Part shown: positions 24,035 to 32,153 of the stretch, in pieces
Position numbering within the stretch: position 1 is the stretch's first letter
Layout of the letters: each line of letters begins with the position of its first letter
Assembly: GCA_002369315.1 (NCBI GenBank)
Contig: DFDW01000042.1
Location: forward strand, 1 to 36,408
Direction of reading: 5' to 3'
From: Ruminococcaceae bacterium UBA3818
GTDB lineage: Bacteria > Bacillota > Clostridia > Oscillospirales > Ruminococcaceae
DNA: 36,408 bases
The notes under the pieces: model-generated
What the model saw: only the letters and a program-made list of their open reading frames with translations
Databases searched by the model: none
What the model was told of the DNA's origin: nothing
Translations under genes and position numbers: made by a program

Positions 24035-24934
24035 ATGGAAAAAACATTTTCGGCCTTTATTGCCATTGTTGGGCGTCCCAATGTTGGAAAATCCAGCTTG
24101 CTGAATCGGTTTGTCGGAGAAAAAGTTGCAATTGTGTCGCCAAAACCGCAGACAACTCGTACGCGAATCACCGGCGTCTTTACGGAAGGCGAGACGCAGT
24201 TTGTTTTCATCGACACGCCGGGCTTGCACAATCCCAGAACGAAGCTCAGTGAATTCATGGTAAAACAGATCAAGGATTCGGTGGTGGATGTAGATGCTGC
24301 GGTGTTGGTAACAGAACCGTTGGGGAAAATCCACCCGATGGAATTGGAATTATTGCAGCGTTTTCGCGATTTGCGTATTCCCGCTATTCTGGCGATCAAT
24401 AAAATTGATACCATTCCCAAAAAAGACGTAATGATGGAAAAAATTTCTGCCTTTTCTAAATTGTTTCCCTTTGAGGCCGTTGTTCCGGTCAGTGCCTTAA
24501 CAGGTGACGGTATGCCCCAGTTATTGGCGGAACTGTCCCATTACGCAAAAGAAGGACCGCATTATTTTCCCGATGATGCGATGACAGACCAGCCGGAACG
24601 GGTTATTGTTGCAGAGATTATCAGGGAAAAGCTTTTAAATTGCCTGAGTGAGGAAATCCCACATGGAACAGCCGTTACAGTGGAGCAGATGGTCGAACGG
24701 GAAGAGAAGGATCTAATCGACATCCATGCCGTGATTTACTGCGAAAAAGACAGCCACAAAGGCATTATTATCGGTAAGCAGGGCACTATGCTGAAAAAAG
24801 TTGCCAGTCAGGCAAGGCGGGATATTGAATCCTTTTTAGATATTAAAGTGAATCTGCAATGCTGGGTCAAGGTCAAGGAAGATTGGAGAAACTGCCCAGG
24901 TGTGATTCGGGATCTTGGTTTTCGTGAATCCTAA
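24035..24934 (+). CDS. era: GTPase Era
   Basis: A ribosome-assembly GTPase that binds the 3' end of 16S rRNA. The 299 residues show G1 GRPNVGKS (13-20), G3 DTPG (60-63), G4 NKID (about 126-129), and a C-terminal KH domain with the GIIIGKQGTMLKKVASQAR core. The start follows TAGGAGGA. The neighbours ybeY and recO fit the usual order. Confidence 0.96.
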   Translation: MEKTFSAFIAIVGRPNVGKSSLLNRFVGEKVAIVSPKPQTTRTRITGVFTEGETQFVFIDTPGLHNPRTKLSEFMVKQIKDSVVDVDAAVLVTEPLGKIHPMELELLQRFRDLRIPAILAINKIDTIPKKDVMMEKISAFSKLFPFEAVVPVSALTGDGMPQLLAELSHYAKEGPHYFPDDAMTDQPERVIVAEIIREKLLNCLSEEIPHGTAVTVEQMVEREEKDLIDIHAVIYCEKDSHKGIIIGKQGTMLKKVASQARRDIESFLDIKVNLQCWVKVKEDWRNCPGVIRDLGFRES

Positions 24935-25020
24935 AAATGGTGGGTTGTGGGTCTGTCCGACTTGCAGCCCATTTTGCGTATTTACCATTGATTTTTTCCA
25001 GAACGAGAAAAGCCCTTGGT

Positions 25021-25049
25021 TTGACGGAAGACAGATTGTATGTTACTAT
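25021..25049 (+). promoter_or_regulatory. Promoter in the era-yqzL gap
   Basis: TTGACG (25021-25026) and TACTAT (25044-25049) with a 17-base spacer. It lies in the 287-base gap 24935-25221, where I find no gene. A bulged hairpin (AAAATGG...CCATTTT, 24934-24974) just after era may be a weak terminator. The promoter would drive yqzL-like, recO and mutS2. Confidence 0.65.
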
Positions 25050-25221
25050 GAAAAACAGGATAGCATGGCTGTTTACCGTACCTTGTGCACTATACGGCAG
25101 AAGAGCAGTCTCTGTTGCCGGTGGGAAAAATTTATAGAAAAAATGGACCGTTTTCCCGGTCATAGTCTTTTGCTTCTGGGGAAATACTGTTAATGTATTT
25201 CGCCGGGCAGGAGGTTTTTAT

Positions 25222-25404
25222 ATGAGACCGGAAGACGCATGGAATCAGTTCTTAAAAACTGGAGCGGTGAGCGATTATATGCAGTATCGTAGGGCATCTA
25301 TGCTGCTGCGGCATTTGCAGGACGAATCGGAGGATGAGATGGTCAATGCAGATCAAAACGAAGGGGATCATCCTGAAGGAACTGGCCAATGGAGACGAGG
25401 ATAA
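25222..25404 (+). CDS. YqzL-like small protein
   Basis: A 60-residue protein with a strong CAGGAGG site at the right distance. The N-terminal stretch AWNQFLKTGAVSDYMQYRR (about residues 6-24) resembles YqzL, a ~47-residue protein of unknown function found between era and recO in Firmicutes; the position agrees. The tail is acidic and low-complexity. It runs 59 bases into recO in another frame, so the last 20 residues may not matter for function. The family match is from memory of the pattern, not a search. Confidence 0.72.
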   Translation: MRPEDAWNQFLKTGAVSDYMQYRRASMLLRHLQDESEDEMVNADQNEGDHPEGTGQWRRG

Positions 25405-26098
25405 ACTACTGACTATTTTAACCGAAGATCAAGGCGTGATTTTTGCCTATGCCAGGGGAGCGCGACGGTTCAAAAATCAATTGGCTCCTTCTACCGGCCT
25501 TTTGTGTTATTCATCGATGGTTTTATTCCGGAACCGGGAGCGCTATTCTTTAGATCATGCCGACAGCATTGAGCAGTTTTTCGGCCTGCGGAAATCTGTA
25601 GAGAAGTTGGCTTTGGCCTCTTATTTTGCGGAAGTTTCTGCTGTTCTGGGACCCAAGGAGAACGATGAAGGGCAGTTTTTAAAGCTGCTGCTCAATTGTC
25701 TTTCTTTTCTGCAGCGCGACCGAATCGACTGGATGCTCTTAAAAGCGCTTTTTGAACTGCGCGCTTCAAGTCTTGCCGGATTTATGCCAGATTTGGTTTC
25801 CTGCGCGGGGTGCGGCTGTTATACAGCAAAACAGATGGCCTTTTACCCGAATGAAGGGACCATTTACTGTACAGATTGTAGCGCTGAGAAAAAAGGGATA
25901 CATATCTTTTTGACGGCAGGAGCCTTAGCGGCCATGCGCCATATCATTTATTCGCCGATGGAAAAGCTGTTCGCGTTTACCATCGGGCCGGAAAGCATCC
26001 GCTGCCTGAATGATGCGGCGGAGCAGTTTTTGCAAAGTCAAACGGAGCGAAACTATCAAAGTTTGGAATTTTTTCATTCCCTTGTCTCGCTTCGCTGA
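25346..26098 (+). CDS. recO: DNA repair protein RecO
   Basis: A recombination mediator that helps load RecA on SSB-coated DNA. The 250 residues have an N-terminal OB fold (KTKGIILKELANGDEDKLLTILTEDQGVIFAYARGARR), a helical middle, and a zinc-finger with CAGC (about residue 153) and CTDC (about residue 175). I chose ATG 25346, which aligns with the family; ATG 25334 is in frame but lies directly on the GGAGG site. It overlaps the yqzL-like gene. Confidence 0.93.
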   Translation: MQIKTKGIILKELANGDEDKLLTILTEDQGVIFAYARGARRFKNQLAPSTGLLCYSSMVLFRNRERYSLDHADSIEQFFGLRKSVEKLALASYFAEVSAVLGPKENDEGQFLKLLLNCLSFLQRDRIDWMLLKALFELRASSLAGFMPDLVSCAGCGCYTAKQMAFYPNEGTIYCTDCSAEKKGIHIFLTAGALAAMRHIIYSPMEKLFAFTIGPESIRCLNDAAEQFLQSQTERNYQSLEFFHSLVSLR

Positions 26099-26104
26099 GG
26101 GAAG

Positions 26105-28510
26105 GTGACATCATTGCCGATTGAGAAAAAACACCAGCAGGCACTGGAATTAGATAAAATTTTAAACATGCTGGCCGAATGCGCCAGCTGTGACGACAGC
26201 AAAGAAAAAGCGTTGGCCTTGGAGCCGCAGACCAGCCTGTACCGGGCCAAGGAGGAGATGCGGCAGACGGCAGATGCCAATGCATTGTCGAACCGTTACG
26301 GTTCTCCCACCGTTTATAACTTTAAAAATATCAAAAACATGGTCAAACGTGCCGAATTGGGAACCAGCCTTTCTTTACGGGAGCTATTGGAAATTTCCAA
26401 TGCGCTTCGGACTATCCGCTCCTTGTCCGACTGGCGAAAACATTGTGAAACAACGGAAACCTCTCTGGACTATCTTTTCAGCGGTCTGACCCCGCATCCA
26501 TTTATTGAGGACCGAATCAATACAGCGATTCTTTCAGAAGATATGGTGGCGGATAACGCGAGTCCGGCACTGGCCGATATCCGCAGAAAAATTCGCAACG
26601 CGGGACTCAGCGTCAAAAATCAGCTGGACAAACTGATCCATTCTCCTGCTTACCAAAAATATCTTCAGGAAAGCTTGGTTACAATGCGGGATGGGCGCTA
26701 TGTCGTTCCGGTCAAAGCAGAACACCGCGCGGAAATCAAAGGTCTAGTGCATGATACTTCATCCAGCGGCGCTACTTTGTTTATCGAGCCGCTTGGCGTT
26801 GTGGAAGCCAACAACGAAATCCGCCTGCTTCAAGGAAAAGAAAGCGATGAAATTGCCAGAATCGTGGCAGAATTGTCCAATTTGGTAGGAGAGCACAGTC
26901 AAAGTATCCTGCAGGATTACGATTCGGTGGTGGAAATTGATTTGATTTTCGCCAAGTCCCGGCTGGCCGACAAGATGCAGGCAATGGAGCCTGTTTTGAC
27001 TGACGACGGGGTGATCCGGCTGAAAAAAGCGCGGCATCCAATGATTACAAAAACGGCGGTAGTGCCAACGGACATCTATCTGGGGGACGCATTTGATACA
27101 CTAATCATTACCGGACCAAATACTGGAGGCAAAACGGTTGCGCTGAAAACGTTGGGATTGTTTACCTTAATGGCGATGTGCGGTCTGATGATTCCGGCGG
27201 CAGACGGCAGCCAGATTTCTGTTTTCGAAAATGTACTGGCCGATATTGGGGACGAACAGAGCATTGAACAAAATTTGTCCACCTTTTCAGCCCACATGGT
27301 CAATATTATCTCCATTTTGGAAAAAACGGACGACCGTACCCTTGTTCTGCTGGATGAATTAGGCGCCGGTACCGATCCCGTAGAGGGAGCAGCGCTTGCT
27401 ATTTCAATTATTGAGTCACTTCGGCGAAAAGGCGCTCGGATTGCCGCCACGACCCATTATGCGGAAATCAAGCTATTTGCGTTGGAAACAGAAGGAGTAG
27501 AAAACGGCTCCTGTGAGTTTGACGTCTCCTCTTTGCGGCCAACTTACAAGCTGTCCATCGGCGTTCCCGGCAAATCCAATGCTTTCGCTATTTCGCAGCG
27601 TTTGGGAATCGGCGCCGAAATTGTGAATCGGGCAAAAGAATTGGTGTCTTACGAAAGCGCAAAATTTGAAGATGCGGTTTCGCAGCTGGAGCAAACACGC
27701 CAGAGTCTTGCCAAAGAATTGGAGGAAGCGCAGCTTCTTCGGACACAGGCACAGGCTACTAAAAAAGAAATCGCCGAATATAAAGCAAATCTTGATAAAG
27801 AAAAAGAAAAAGAAGTGGAAAAAGCACGGTATGAGGCACGGCGCATTGTAGAAAATGTTCGTGCAGAATCGGAAAAGCTGCTGGATGAACTGCAGGAAAT
27901 CCGCAAGCAAAAGGATTCGGAAGCTTTTTCCCAGTTGGCGTCTAAAGCCAAAACGCAGATGCGCTCGAATTTAAACCGTTTGTATGACCTTTCCGATCCG
28001 GTAGCGCAAAAGCAGCAGGAAGACTATAAGCTGCCCAGGCCGCTGGTCAAAGGAGATACGGTGTTTGTAACTGATCTTGGTTCATCCGGAAAGGTTTTAT
28101 CTCTGCCGGATAAAAACGATATGGTCCAGGTACAGTCTGGTGCAATCAAGCTGACTGTAAAGTTATCCTCCTTGCGCCTGGCGGATCCAACGCCTGATAA
28201 AAAGAACAGCCGGCGTTCGGCTGGCGGTTCCGTATCTGTGAGCGCGACCAAAAAAGCGAAGAGAGCCAGCGATGCAGAAATTGACCTGCGCGGTATGAAT
28301 GCGGAAGAAGGCATTATGGAAACCGACCGGTTTATCGACAATGCGGTCATGACCGGCCTTCATACCCTTACCCTGATTCATGGCAAGGGAACCGGTGTTT
28401 TGCGCAACGCGATCCACCAGCACCTGCGGCGGCATAAAAATGTTCGTTCCTTCCGGTTGGGCGTTTATGGTGAAGGGGAGACTGGCGTTACCATTGTAGA
28501 ATTAAAATAG
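26105..28510 (+). CDS. mutS2: Endonuclease MutS2 with Smr domain
   Basis: A MutS-like ATPase that, in Firmicutes, limits recombination or rescues collided ribosomes. The 801 residues have the MutS core without the mismatch-recognition domain, Walker A GPNTGGKT at 337-344, Walker B LLDELGAGTDP at about 415-425, a long coiled coil at about 515-620, and a C-terminal Smr nuclease domain (about 725-801) with DLRGMNAEEG and HGKGTGVLR. The start is GTG 26105, or possibly TTG 26114, which is better spaced from AAGGTGA. It begins 6 bases after recO. Confidence 0.95.
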   Translation: MTSLPIEKKHQQALELDKILNMLAECASCDDSKEKALALEPQTSLYRAKEEMRQTADANALSNRYGSPTVYNFKNIKNMVKRAELGTSLSLRELLEISNALRTIRSLSDWRKHCETTETSLDYLFSGLTPHPFIEDRINTAILSEDMVADNASPALADIRRKIRNAGLSVKNQLDKLIHSPAYQKYLQESLVTMRDGRYVVPVKAEHRAEIKGLVHDTSSSGATLFIEPLGVVEANNEIRLLQGKESDEIARIVAELSNLVGEHSQSILQDYDSVVEIDLIFAKSRLADKMQAMEPVLTDDGVIRLKKARHPMITKTAVVPTDIYLGDAFDTLIITGPNTGGKTVALKTLGLFTLMAMCGLMIPAADGSQISVFENVLADIGDEQSIEQNLSTFSAHMVNIISILEKTDDRTLVLLDELGAGTDPVEGAALAISIIESLRRKGARIAATTHYAEIKLFALETEGVENGSCEFDVSSLRPTYKLSIGVPGKSNAFAISQRLGIGAEIVNRAKELVSYESAKFEDAVSQLEQTRQSLAKELEEAQLLRTQAQATKKEIAEYKANLDKEKEKEVEKARYEARRIVENVRAESEKLLDELQEIRKQKDSEAFSQLASKAKTQMRSNLNRLYDLSDPVAQKQQEDYKLPRPLVKGDTVFVTDLGSSGKVLSLPDKNDMVQVQSGAIKLTVKLSSLRLADPTPDKKNSRRSAGGSVSVSATKKAKRASDAEIDLRGMNAEEGIMETDRFIDNAVMTGLHTLTLIHGKGTGVLRNAIHQHLRRHKNVRSFRLGVYGEGETGVTIVELK

Positions 28511-28548
28511 GGATTTGCAGTAAGCTGCATAAGATATATTTTGCAAAA

Positions 28549-28582
28549 ACAAACCGGCACCACAACAGGAAAGCCGGTTTGT
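28549..28582 (-). terminator. Hairpin between mutS2 and the HhH gene
   Basis: A perfect 10-bp stem, ACAAACCGGC/GCCGGTTTGT, with a 14-base loop. On the forward strand no T run follows, so it is not a forward terminator. On the reverse strand it is followed by TTTTGC, so it could end transcripts coming from the reverse-strand gene at 29158, beyond the HhH gene. Confidence 0.45.
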
Positions 28583-28592
28583 AAAAGGTTGG

Positions 28593-28955
28593 ATGAAGTT
28601 GTCGGAAGAAAAAAGAATTCGCCGGTTTTACTGGATTTTAGCAGCATTGGTTTTGGTTTCCGTATTGATAACCTGGCTGATCCTTGCGTTGACACGGCCC
28701 GTTTTGTCCGGTTCATCCATTCGGATTTGGTCAGTGACCCAAGCGCCGGTGGAATACCGGGACAAACTCAACATCAATACCGCAACGGTCGACGAGATTG
28801 CCTATGCGGAGGACATCGGCCCTGCGACGGCCCAAAAGATTTATGATTTTTTAAAACAAAACGGTCCGATTTCTTCAATGGACGATTTGGATGAGATTCC
28901 CGGCATAGGGGAAAAGCGATTGGAAGAACTGAAAAAGATTTTCTATGCCGGTTAA
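28593..28955 (+). CDS. Membrane-anchored helix-hairpin-helix (ComEA-like) protein
   Basis: A 120-residue protein. A basic N-terminus and one transmembrane helix (about residues 13-34) precede a short linker and a C-terminal double helix-hairpin-helix DNA-binding domain: LNINTATVDEIAYAEDIGP, then LDEIPGIGEKRLEELK. This is the ComEA layout (DNA receptor for natural transformation), but shorter, and no comEC follows. It could bind DNA outside the membrane or have another role. The ATG follows AAAGG. Its stop overlaps the stop of the convergent small gene by 4 bases. Confidence 0.85.
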   Translation: MKLSEEKRIRRFYWILAALVLVSVLITWLILALTRPVLSGSSIRIWSVTQAPVEYRDKLNINTATVDEIAYAEDIGPATAQKIYDFLKQNGPISSMDDLDEIPGIGEKRLEELKKIFYAG

Positions 28956-29158
28956 TCCAAATGATTATCATCCACAAATTTTTTGGACAAAGCGGTATTT
29001 TCTGTATCCGGAATGGGAATGTTGCTTTCATCCGGAGATGGCTTATCGTGTCGCGTTACACTGTACATCAGATTTTTGGGTATAATATCTTTTTCAGGGT
29101 CAATACGAGTGGCGTTTCCGCGTTTAATCGGTGCGCCCTCTTCTTTTTTATGGCACAT
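28952..29158 (-). CDS. Small hypothetical protein, perhaps spore-related
   Basis: A 68-residue reverse-strand gene with a very good AAGAGGTGA site 8 bases before its ATG. It starts MCHKKEEGAPIKRG, is hydrophilic, rich in Lys, Asp and Pro, and has no membrane segment. The C-terminus (SKKFVDDNHLD) faintly recalls the end of DUF3787, a family of short clostridial proteins linked to the spore surface; this is a weak memory-based likeness. It is transcribed convergently with the HhH gene and shares 4 bases of stop codons with it. Confidence 0.65.
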   Translation of the reverse strand: MCHKKEEGAPIKRGNATRIDPEKDIIPKNLMYSVTRHDKPSPDESNIPIPDTENTALSKKFVDDNHLD

Positions 29159-29177
29159 GGACTTTCACCTCTTGCTT

Positions 29178-29267
29178 TTATTTTTCCCATATCCGGTTTA
29201 TGTATTCCTGAATTTTCTCTTTGATAACTTCTTTGGCGTTTTTCCCGGTGTTTGTAGCCGTTTTCAA
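29178..29267 (-). CDS. Possible 29-residue Lys-rich peptide ORF
   Basis: A reverse-strand frame from TTG 29267 to TAA 29178, directly upstream of the 68-residue gene. Its codons look protein-like (NAKEVIKEKIQEYINRIWEK at the end), predicting one amphipathic helix. However, no good ribosome site precedes the TTG and a stop lies three codons upstream. It may be a real small gene, the end of a decayed one, or chance. The remainder of 29159-29443 holds only the inverted repeat described next. Confidence 0.22.
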   Translation of the reverse strand: MKTATNTGKNAKEVIKEKIQEYINRIWEK

Positions 29268-29307
29268 AATTTCTTATCCGGGATTTTAAGATTTATTTTC
29301 GAAATCC

Positions 29308-29372
29308 AAAACGTTCTCCGCTTGATTCGGCGCTTTGTAATCGCTGTTTGTCGGGCGGAGAACGTTTTTTCG
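29308..29372 (+). terminator. Long inverted repeat between small gene and cbi operon
   Basis: AAAACGTTCTCCG (29308-29320) and its exact complement (29356-29368) form a 13-bp stem around a 35-base loop. The forward strand continues with TTTTTT in total and the reverse strand with TTTT, so it may stop transcription from both sides: the end of the cbi operon and read-through from the HhH gene. The loop is long for a simple terminator. Confidence 0.55.
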
Positions 29373-29443
29373 TTGCATTATTTTATTTTGATGTTAAAGT
29401 CGTTGCAATCGAGGCAAATAACCATTCTCATTCGGCAGCTTTA

Positions 29444-31429
29444 TCAATGGATATCTTCGTCTTTCATGGTAAAGATGTAAATGGGATTTTGGCCGGTCAT
29501 CAGGTGATATGCCCCTGCTTTTTTGTCTTTGGCAATACTCATAGAGATGACCTCCGTTTCCGAAAACGGGAAAGATTTCATACAGGAGGTCAGTTCTCCA
29601 ATTGATTCCAAAGAAATCGCTGTTGCCACAATACGAATTTGCGGATTTTTCCGGAGTAACAGGGAAAAGATTTCTTTCATATTTCCGGAACTGCCCCCGA
29701 TAAAAGCATGTGTGGGGACCGGAAGATCGCGGCAAACATCCGGTGCACATCCCGGAACGACTGTTAGGTTATCGACGGAGAATCTTTTTTTATTTTCTTC
29801 CAGCAATTCCAGTGCCTCTTTTTTTTGTTCGACAGCATAAACTTGTCCCTTTTTAGCCTGAAGGGCCATCTCGATCGCCACAGAGCCGGTTCCAGCACCG
29901 ATATCCCAGCAAATGGATCTCTCTGTCAGCCGGAGCTTGGATAAGCATACAGAACGAACTTCGCTCTTGGTCATGGGAATTATGACATCAGATGCAAAAC
30001 CACGCTGAAAGGAGGCATCCGAAAGACCATGCGTAACAATCGCGTCAGGTTGCCCGTTTTCAATCAGTGCTACGCTCAAAGATTCATACTGGCCCCCTGC
30101 AAGCTCTTCGGCGGTGCCTTGGGTAATCTTTTCATCTGGATAACTCAACCGTTCCCCAACACTGATATGAACATGCCCAAGGCCTGCGTCTATTAAAGTT
30201 TGGCATAAATGTCCAATATCGTTTGAGCCGCCTAATAACACAAATACTCTTGCGTTGGCGCGGATCTCAGGAATAGCATTATAATTCCTGCCATGGAGAC
30301 TTATTGTTACTACATCTTCATAAGAAGTCTTTAGGCGGGAACACAGATAGGCCAAAGAGCTTAAACCGGGGAAAACTTCCACTTTGCAGGAGTCTAGAAA
30401 AGGCAGGAGCCTTTTGGCGCCGCTGTAAAAACCTACATCTCCTGACAGGACAACTGTAAAATGCCGATATTCATGATGTGTCAGAATAAAATCGGCGATT
30501 TCCTCTGGCAATATAGCATCATGCGCAATTTGACCGGGCAGTAAAACTGCCTTTAACATTCGTTTTGCGCCAATCAGACAATCAGAATTTTCGATTGTCT
30601 GGTAAACTTCTCTTGTCATTGCGTTTTGACCGCCTGGCCCAATTCCGACTACACTCACATAGGGAATAACAGTGCATCCATAATGTTTACACAGCAATTC
30701 TACCGTTTCGGAAAAAGAGATACCAGCGTGCTGGGGAGGTCTGCCGATAATGACCAACCTCGCTCCTGCTTTTTGCGCTGCGTTTAACTTTGCCTCAAAG
30801 CCGCCCGCTTCGCCGCCATCCTTTGTCACCAGCCAGCTTGCGGATGTAAAATGCAGCATGGCATCGTTCATCTCTTCTGAAAAAGGCCCTTGCATCGCGA
30901 TGATATGTGCGGGTTTTAAGCCAGCGGCATAGCAGGCGTCCAGCGAAGCGGCCATGGGAAGAACGCGGGCATATACGCGCTCGGAAAAATTTTTCAGCTT
31001 TTTAATTTGTTCGAGTTCCTTGCTACCGGTTGTCAAAAGAATATTTCCCTCTGTATTGTTCAGAAAATCCACCGCTGAACAAACATCGCAAACATATACG
31101 GCATCCTGTACCGTATTGGAAGCTTTGCGGAGTAAGCGAATATATTCGGTGCGGGTAGATGCACAAGCTTTGGTAATACCATCGGTGATAGAGACAGCAT
31201 AGGGATGGGTAGCATCGATTACCAAATCGAAATGCTGGTCCTCTAACAATTCCATAATTTCATCCACATTCATCCGTTTACAACATATGGTAAGGTTTTC
31301 AGCATCCGGCATCAAAGTTTTGCCATATTCTGTTGCAACACAGACGGTAACAGAAACAGGCTGATTGCTTAGAAACTCTATCAATTCGCGTCCTTCTGTT
31401 GTTCCGGCGAACACACATATTTTATACAT
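29444..31429 (-). CDS. CbiJ-CbiE-CbiT fusion: three cobalamin enzymes in one chain
   Basis: A 661-residue triple fusion. Residues 1-~250 are cobalt-precorrin-6A reductase CbiJ/CobK (FAGTTEGRELIEFL, DATHPYA at 72-78, ITKACA). Residues ~257-455 are the C5-methyltransferase CbiE (VVGIGPGG at about 260-267, LSGDVGFYSGAKR). Residues ~475-661 are the C15-methyltransferase/decarboxylase CbiT with SAM motif DIGAGTG at 509-515. These are three consecutive steps of the anaerobic corrin pathway. The start overlaps cbiH by 8 bases and has AAGAGGG ahead. It is the last gene of the riboswitch-controlled operon. CbiE-CbiT fusions (CobL) are common; adding CbiJ is less so. Confidence 0.92.
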   Translation of the reverse strand: MYKICVFAGTTEGRELIEFLSNQPVSVTVCVATEYGKTLMPDAENLTICCKRMNVDEIMELLEDQHFDLVIDATHPYAVSITDGITKACASTRTEYIRLLRKASNTVQDAVYVCDVCSAVDFLNNTEGNILLTTGSKELEQIKKLKNFSERVYARVLPMAASLDACYAAGLKPAHIIAMQGPFSEEMNDAMLHFTSASWLVTKDGGEAGGFEAKLNAAQKAGARLVIIGRPPQHAGISFSETVELLCKHYGCTVIPYVSVVGIGPGGQNAMTREVYQTIENSDCLIGAKRMLKAVLLPGQIAHDAILPEEIADFILTHHEYRHFTVVLSGDVGFYSGAKRLLPFLDSCKVEVFPGLSSLAYLCSRLKTSYEDVVTISLHGRNYNAIPEIRANARVFVLLGGSNDIGHLCQTLIDAGLGHVHISVGERLSYPDEKITQGTAEELAGGQYESLSVALIENGQPDAIVTHGLSDASFQRGFASDVIIPMTKSEVRSVCLSKLRLTERSICWDIGAGTGSVAIEMALQAKKGQVYAVEQKKEALELLEENKKRFSVDNLTVVPGCAPDVCRDLPVPTHAFIGGSSGNMKEIFSLLLRKNPQIRIVATAISLESIGELTSCMKSFPFSETEVISMSIAKDKKAGAYHLMTGQNPIYIFTMKDEDIH

Positions 31430-32153
31430 CTCGATACCCTCTTGGTGTAACCATATTTTTTGCTATGATCTTGGTCATCGAATTACCGACAAATACAGTG
31501 CAAAACATATCGGCCTCAGCATTTCTCAGTTCTCCCAAAGTCATGATGCGGCGGTTTTCTCCATCCCGGCCGATTCGCTGGGCTATACCGCAGATACGGG
31601 CCGCGGGAAGATGCCGGAGCAGGATATCACAAGCCCGTAGCAGGTGGTCGGGGCGGCCGCGACTGACCGGATTATATAAAACAATCGATAAATCCGCAAT
31701 TGCAGCAGCTTCCAGCCGTTTTTCTATTTTGCTCCATGGCGTCAAACGGTCGCTGAGGCTGATGACAGCAAAATCATGGGTGAGAGGAGCCCCTAACAAC
31801 GCCGAGCCGCTGCAGGCCGCCGTCAGGCCTGGGATAATCTCAACCTCTGGCACAGTATTTTCGCCTCTCAACTCATAAATCAGAGAAGCCATTCCGTAAA
31901 TACCGCTGTCTCCGGAACAGACCATAGCGACTGTTTTTCCTTGCATGGCCATATCCAGCGCCATCTGACATCGCTCTACTTCCTGTGTCATGGAGGTTGT
32001 CATAAATATCTTATCAGGATATCGCTCTTTAATTAAATCCACATATACATGATATCCAATGATTACATTGGCTTTTTTCAAGGCCTGATCCGCCCCGATT
32101 GTCATATTTGCATCATTTCCGGGGCCAATGCCCACAACGATTACTTTACTCAA
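31422..32153 (-). CDS. cbiH: Cobalt-factor III C17-methyltransferase CbiH
   Basis: Methylates C17 and drives ring contraction in anaerobic cobalamin synthesis (CobJ family). The 243-residue protein has the SAM-binding VVGIGPGNDANMT at the N-terminus, CSGDSGIYGMASLIYE near residue 80, PGLTAACSGSALLGAPLTHDF, and a C-terminal IAQRIGRDGE. The start is TTG at 32153, with GGGAGGTGC a few bases upstream; the longer frame to 32180 starts before that site. It overlaps cbiG by 8 bases and cbiJET by 8. Confidence 0.93.
   Translation of the reverse strand: MSKVIVVGIGPGNDANMTIGADQALKKANVIIGYHVYVDLIKERYPDKIFMTTSMTQEVERCQMALDMAMQGKTVAMVCSGDSGIYGMASLIYELRGENTVPEVEIIPGLTAACSGSALLGAPLTHDFAVISLSDRLTPWSKIEKRLEAAAIADLSIVLYNPVSRGRPDHLLRACDILLRHLPAARICGIAQRIGRDGENRRIMTLGELRNAEADMFCTVFVGNSMTKIIAKNMVTPRGYRDV

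Noticed and set aside
24873..25163. Reverse-strand frame of 96 codons over the end of era and the following gap
   Set aside because: It overlaps the KH domain end of era and a forward promoter, and has no ribosome site.
28983..29480. Forward open frame of 165 codons
   Set aside because: It has no ribosome site, a Phe/Leu-rich composition typical of antisense reading, and covers the reverse-strand small gene, a hairpin and the end of the cbi operon.
31399..31878. Forward frame of 159 codons opposite cbiH
   Set aside because: Antisense to a clear corrin methyltransferase, with Ser/Arg-rich low-information sequence and no start signal.
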